A stretch of 64,000 bases of DNA from Cheilinus undulatus (Eukaryota; Chordata; Actinopteri; Labriformes; Labridae): assembly GCF_018320785.1 (NCBI RefSeq), contig NC_054866.1, positions 9,144,487 through 9,208,486 of the forward strand, in the 5' to 3' direction. A program made the translations under genes and the position numbers. Below are positions 62,090 through 64,000 of the stretch, piece after piece. The notes beneath the pieces were generated by a model that was given only the letters and a program-made list of their open reading frames with translations, was not told the origin of the DNA and ran no database searches. Within the stretch, counting starts at the first letter, position 1. Each line of letters opens with the position of its first letter.

Positions 62090-62660
62090 TTAACCCTTCA
62101 TGGGGTAAGGAACCATATGTGGTCTCTTTGGCTGACTTCCTTTGTGGCCCCCACCCAAATCTCTGTGATACAGTAGAACAATTATGATTTTTTTCAGCCA
62201 ATCAGTGGAGATCAGTCACAATCACGCACAATGATGTCACACCATCTGACCAATCGGCAGTGCCCTAAAGGATCTCAAACTTCCTGTTTCTTCCAGAACA
62301 TGCAAAATGCAGTTTTACATCAATTTTGGTGATACCTATGGCTCTACCATCATAACTAACCATGATAAGATGGTAAAACTCACACATTCTATTAAGAGCT
62401 AAATGTCAAGGTTACATCTGCTTAGGATTTCTAGCAATTGCCACAGTTTTAGCATGGAAAATGTAGGAACCATATTTGGACAAACACATGTTAAGGGGTG
62501 AAATATTTGGCTATAATAAGATATCAGGCCAACTCATCATGCAAGGGTATTGTCGTAACAATTAATCTGTTAAAAGGTAGGATAACAGGACGCTTAAGTG
62601 TTGCTGAATGTTGCAACAGGTTTGTAAAAAAAAAAACAGTGATCTAGTGGTCAATTAAAC
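62090..62660. repeat. Unclassified dispersed repeat, short copy
   Basis: Collinear with 12,632-13,110 and 13,668-13,760 but without the extra middle segment. Shared words include CAGCCAATCAGTG, CTAACCATGAT and AAACTCACACATTC. There is no coding capacity or clear terminal repeat. Confidence 0.6.
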
Positions 62661-62943
62661 AAATTTATAGAAATGTTCAAGGTTTGAAAAGTAAAATAAG
62701 TGTGAGTTGTGGGCAGTTTTTAATACTTTTTCATTTTTATCATCACTCTAATAGAATGTTGTCATCATCTCGCTTACAATTTATTTCTTATTTTCTAATT
62801 TTAATATTACTCTAATAGTGTTTTTCCTTATCACTCTTATCATGTATTTTTCATTATTACACCAATAAGGTATTTTTCCTTAACTTTCCAGTGAGACCAG
62901 TGAGGACACAGAGTGGGGTTCATAGTGTCTTTTATTCCATAAA

Positions 62944-63066
62944 TTTTTTTTTTTTTTTTTTTTTTTTTAAAAACATAGACATTAATAATTATAATATAGT
63001 GGGAACGCGATCCCCTCTCCCCTGAGAGACAGTCATCTTTATTACCGCTGAGCTAATGGACTAGCT
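62944..63066 (-). mobile_element. tRNA-like sequence with a poly(A) tail
   Basis: On the minus strand TTAGCTCAGCGGTAATA resembles a tRNA D-arm and A box. It is followed 40 bases later by GGGATCGCGTTCCC, a weak B box, and then a run of 25 A. This is the layout of a short tRNA-derived retroposon or tailed tRNA pseudogene. A working tRNA is unlikely because the T-arm and acceptor stem do not pair well. Confidence 0.45.
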
Positions 63067-64000
63067 GATGACATAGGCGTAGTTTACATATAAAGCAAAG
63101 ACGACCCCTGAAGTGGCTGAAAAAAATCAATAAAACACGTATATGTACAAAACAACACATCTATTACTGCACTGACAAATAAACCTGTTTAATCCATGGT
63201 TAGATTTAATAAAGTGACTGAGCCATCACTCAAAAACTGGCTGGCCAATAGGGATACCCTCCAGAAAAGCCCGCCCACATGTGACATTTGTGTCAGAACT
63301 GAGACCAAAAACTAAAGAAACGCAAACAAAAGATCAGGCAGCGCAAACGCAAAACAGAGGAGAGCGAGAGTAAAAGTCTGATCACTGAGACAGAAAAACA
63401 GGAACTGTAAACAAAAAGATGTTCAAAACTCAAAGACTAATAATTTGGTTGCTATTTCAAATTTGTTCTCTTAACATGAACATTTTTTTTGCTTGGATCA
63501 CATTTTTTTGTTCTCGAAAGCTAGTTTTGTTTGATACTGAAAAAGTTTTGTTTGAATCTTTTTGACACAAATCTCATTCCATACAAGAACAGCTAGCTAA
63601 AAGAGCACAGCTGACCAGAGGACAGACTCCTTCTTCACTCTATGGGAGGGATGGGGCAAAGTAGCTCGGTGAGAAACAGCGACCTCTGGTGGATTAGTTT
63701 TTAATGCCCGCTCCAACATAGATGCACCAAAGTATGTTTTGATGGTTGAGAAGTTAAAAAAACACAAATCTATCTATCCATAATGTTTTATTGAAATGTA
63801 GCCTGTTGATTCATCCTTGAGGTTTCATTATGAACCTCTAAAAAATTATGTGTATGAAATAAATATTTGTTTATTAACTAATGTTTAATGTGTTAGTTAA
63901 TACTCATTTGACTTCATATCTGTTTATTTTTCAATGATTAACATTTTAGTGTGCTATACTTCATGGATTTTTTTTCTTTCTTCCTTTTTTTTTTTTTTTT
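63067..64000. other. Intergenic sequence, nothing recognised
   Basis: A poly-T run closes the window from 63,985. No exon or clear repeat is seen. Confidence 0.35.

Overview
The window is vertebrate nuclear DNA, almost certainly from a spiny-rayed (percomorph) teleost fish. Coding exons are short, flanked by GT/AG splice sites and separated by long AT-rich introns. The spaces between them are filled with fish-type repeats: many Tc1/mariner transposons, small non-autonomous elements, L2-like LINE 3' ends, tRNA-derived SINEs and a decayed Ty3/gypsy retrotransposon. Nothing prokaryotic is present, and most short open frames are chance or transposon debris.

I can support three host genes, all on the minus strand. 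(1) From about 12,250 leftwards off the window edge lies the 5' part of an unrecognised spliced gene. Five candidate exons (12,078-12,101; 5,363-5,530; 4,272-4,312; 457-497; 31-90) join in consistent phase and encode a Ser/Pro-rich, then Lys/Arg-rich amino end. (2) At 20,719-21,370 is a compact three-exon gene for a small secreted Ly6/three-finger protein of 84 residues, with a TATA box and two in-frame tandem splice donors. (3) From 61,330 to 31,568 is a complete 12-exon P2X purinoceptor gene, closest to P2X5 by recognition. All phases agree, giving 398 residues with ten ectodomain cysteines and the ATP-contact residues conserved. It occupies nearly half the window.

Region by region: 1-12,250, gene 1 with a strand-switching minisatellite and four Tc1-type copies in its introns; 12,250-20,370, intergenic repeats; 20,370-21,430, the Ly6 gene; 21,430-31,150, intergenic, with Tc1 copies, a nested hAT-like insertion and one member of a MITE pair; 31,150-61,500, p2rx5, whose introns carry a tRNA-derived SINE, the second MITE, a Tc1 split by a LINE, a Sleeping Beauty-class Tc1 with only two nonsense codons in its transposase, a Tc1 derivative nested in another element, and a 3.5 kb gypsy remnant with 0.45 kb direct repeats; 61,500-64,000, intergenic, with a tRNA-like sequence ending in poly(A).

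The three genes do not form an evident pathway. P2X5 is an ATP-gated cation channel, the Ly6 protein a secreted disulfide-rich ligand or modulator, and gene 1 a probable cytoplasmic regulatory protein. I found no convincing new multi-gene system. The best leads are the near-intact transposase, the Ly6 tandem donor, the exon chain of the unnamed gene, and several nested or paired repeats.
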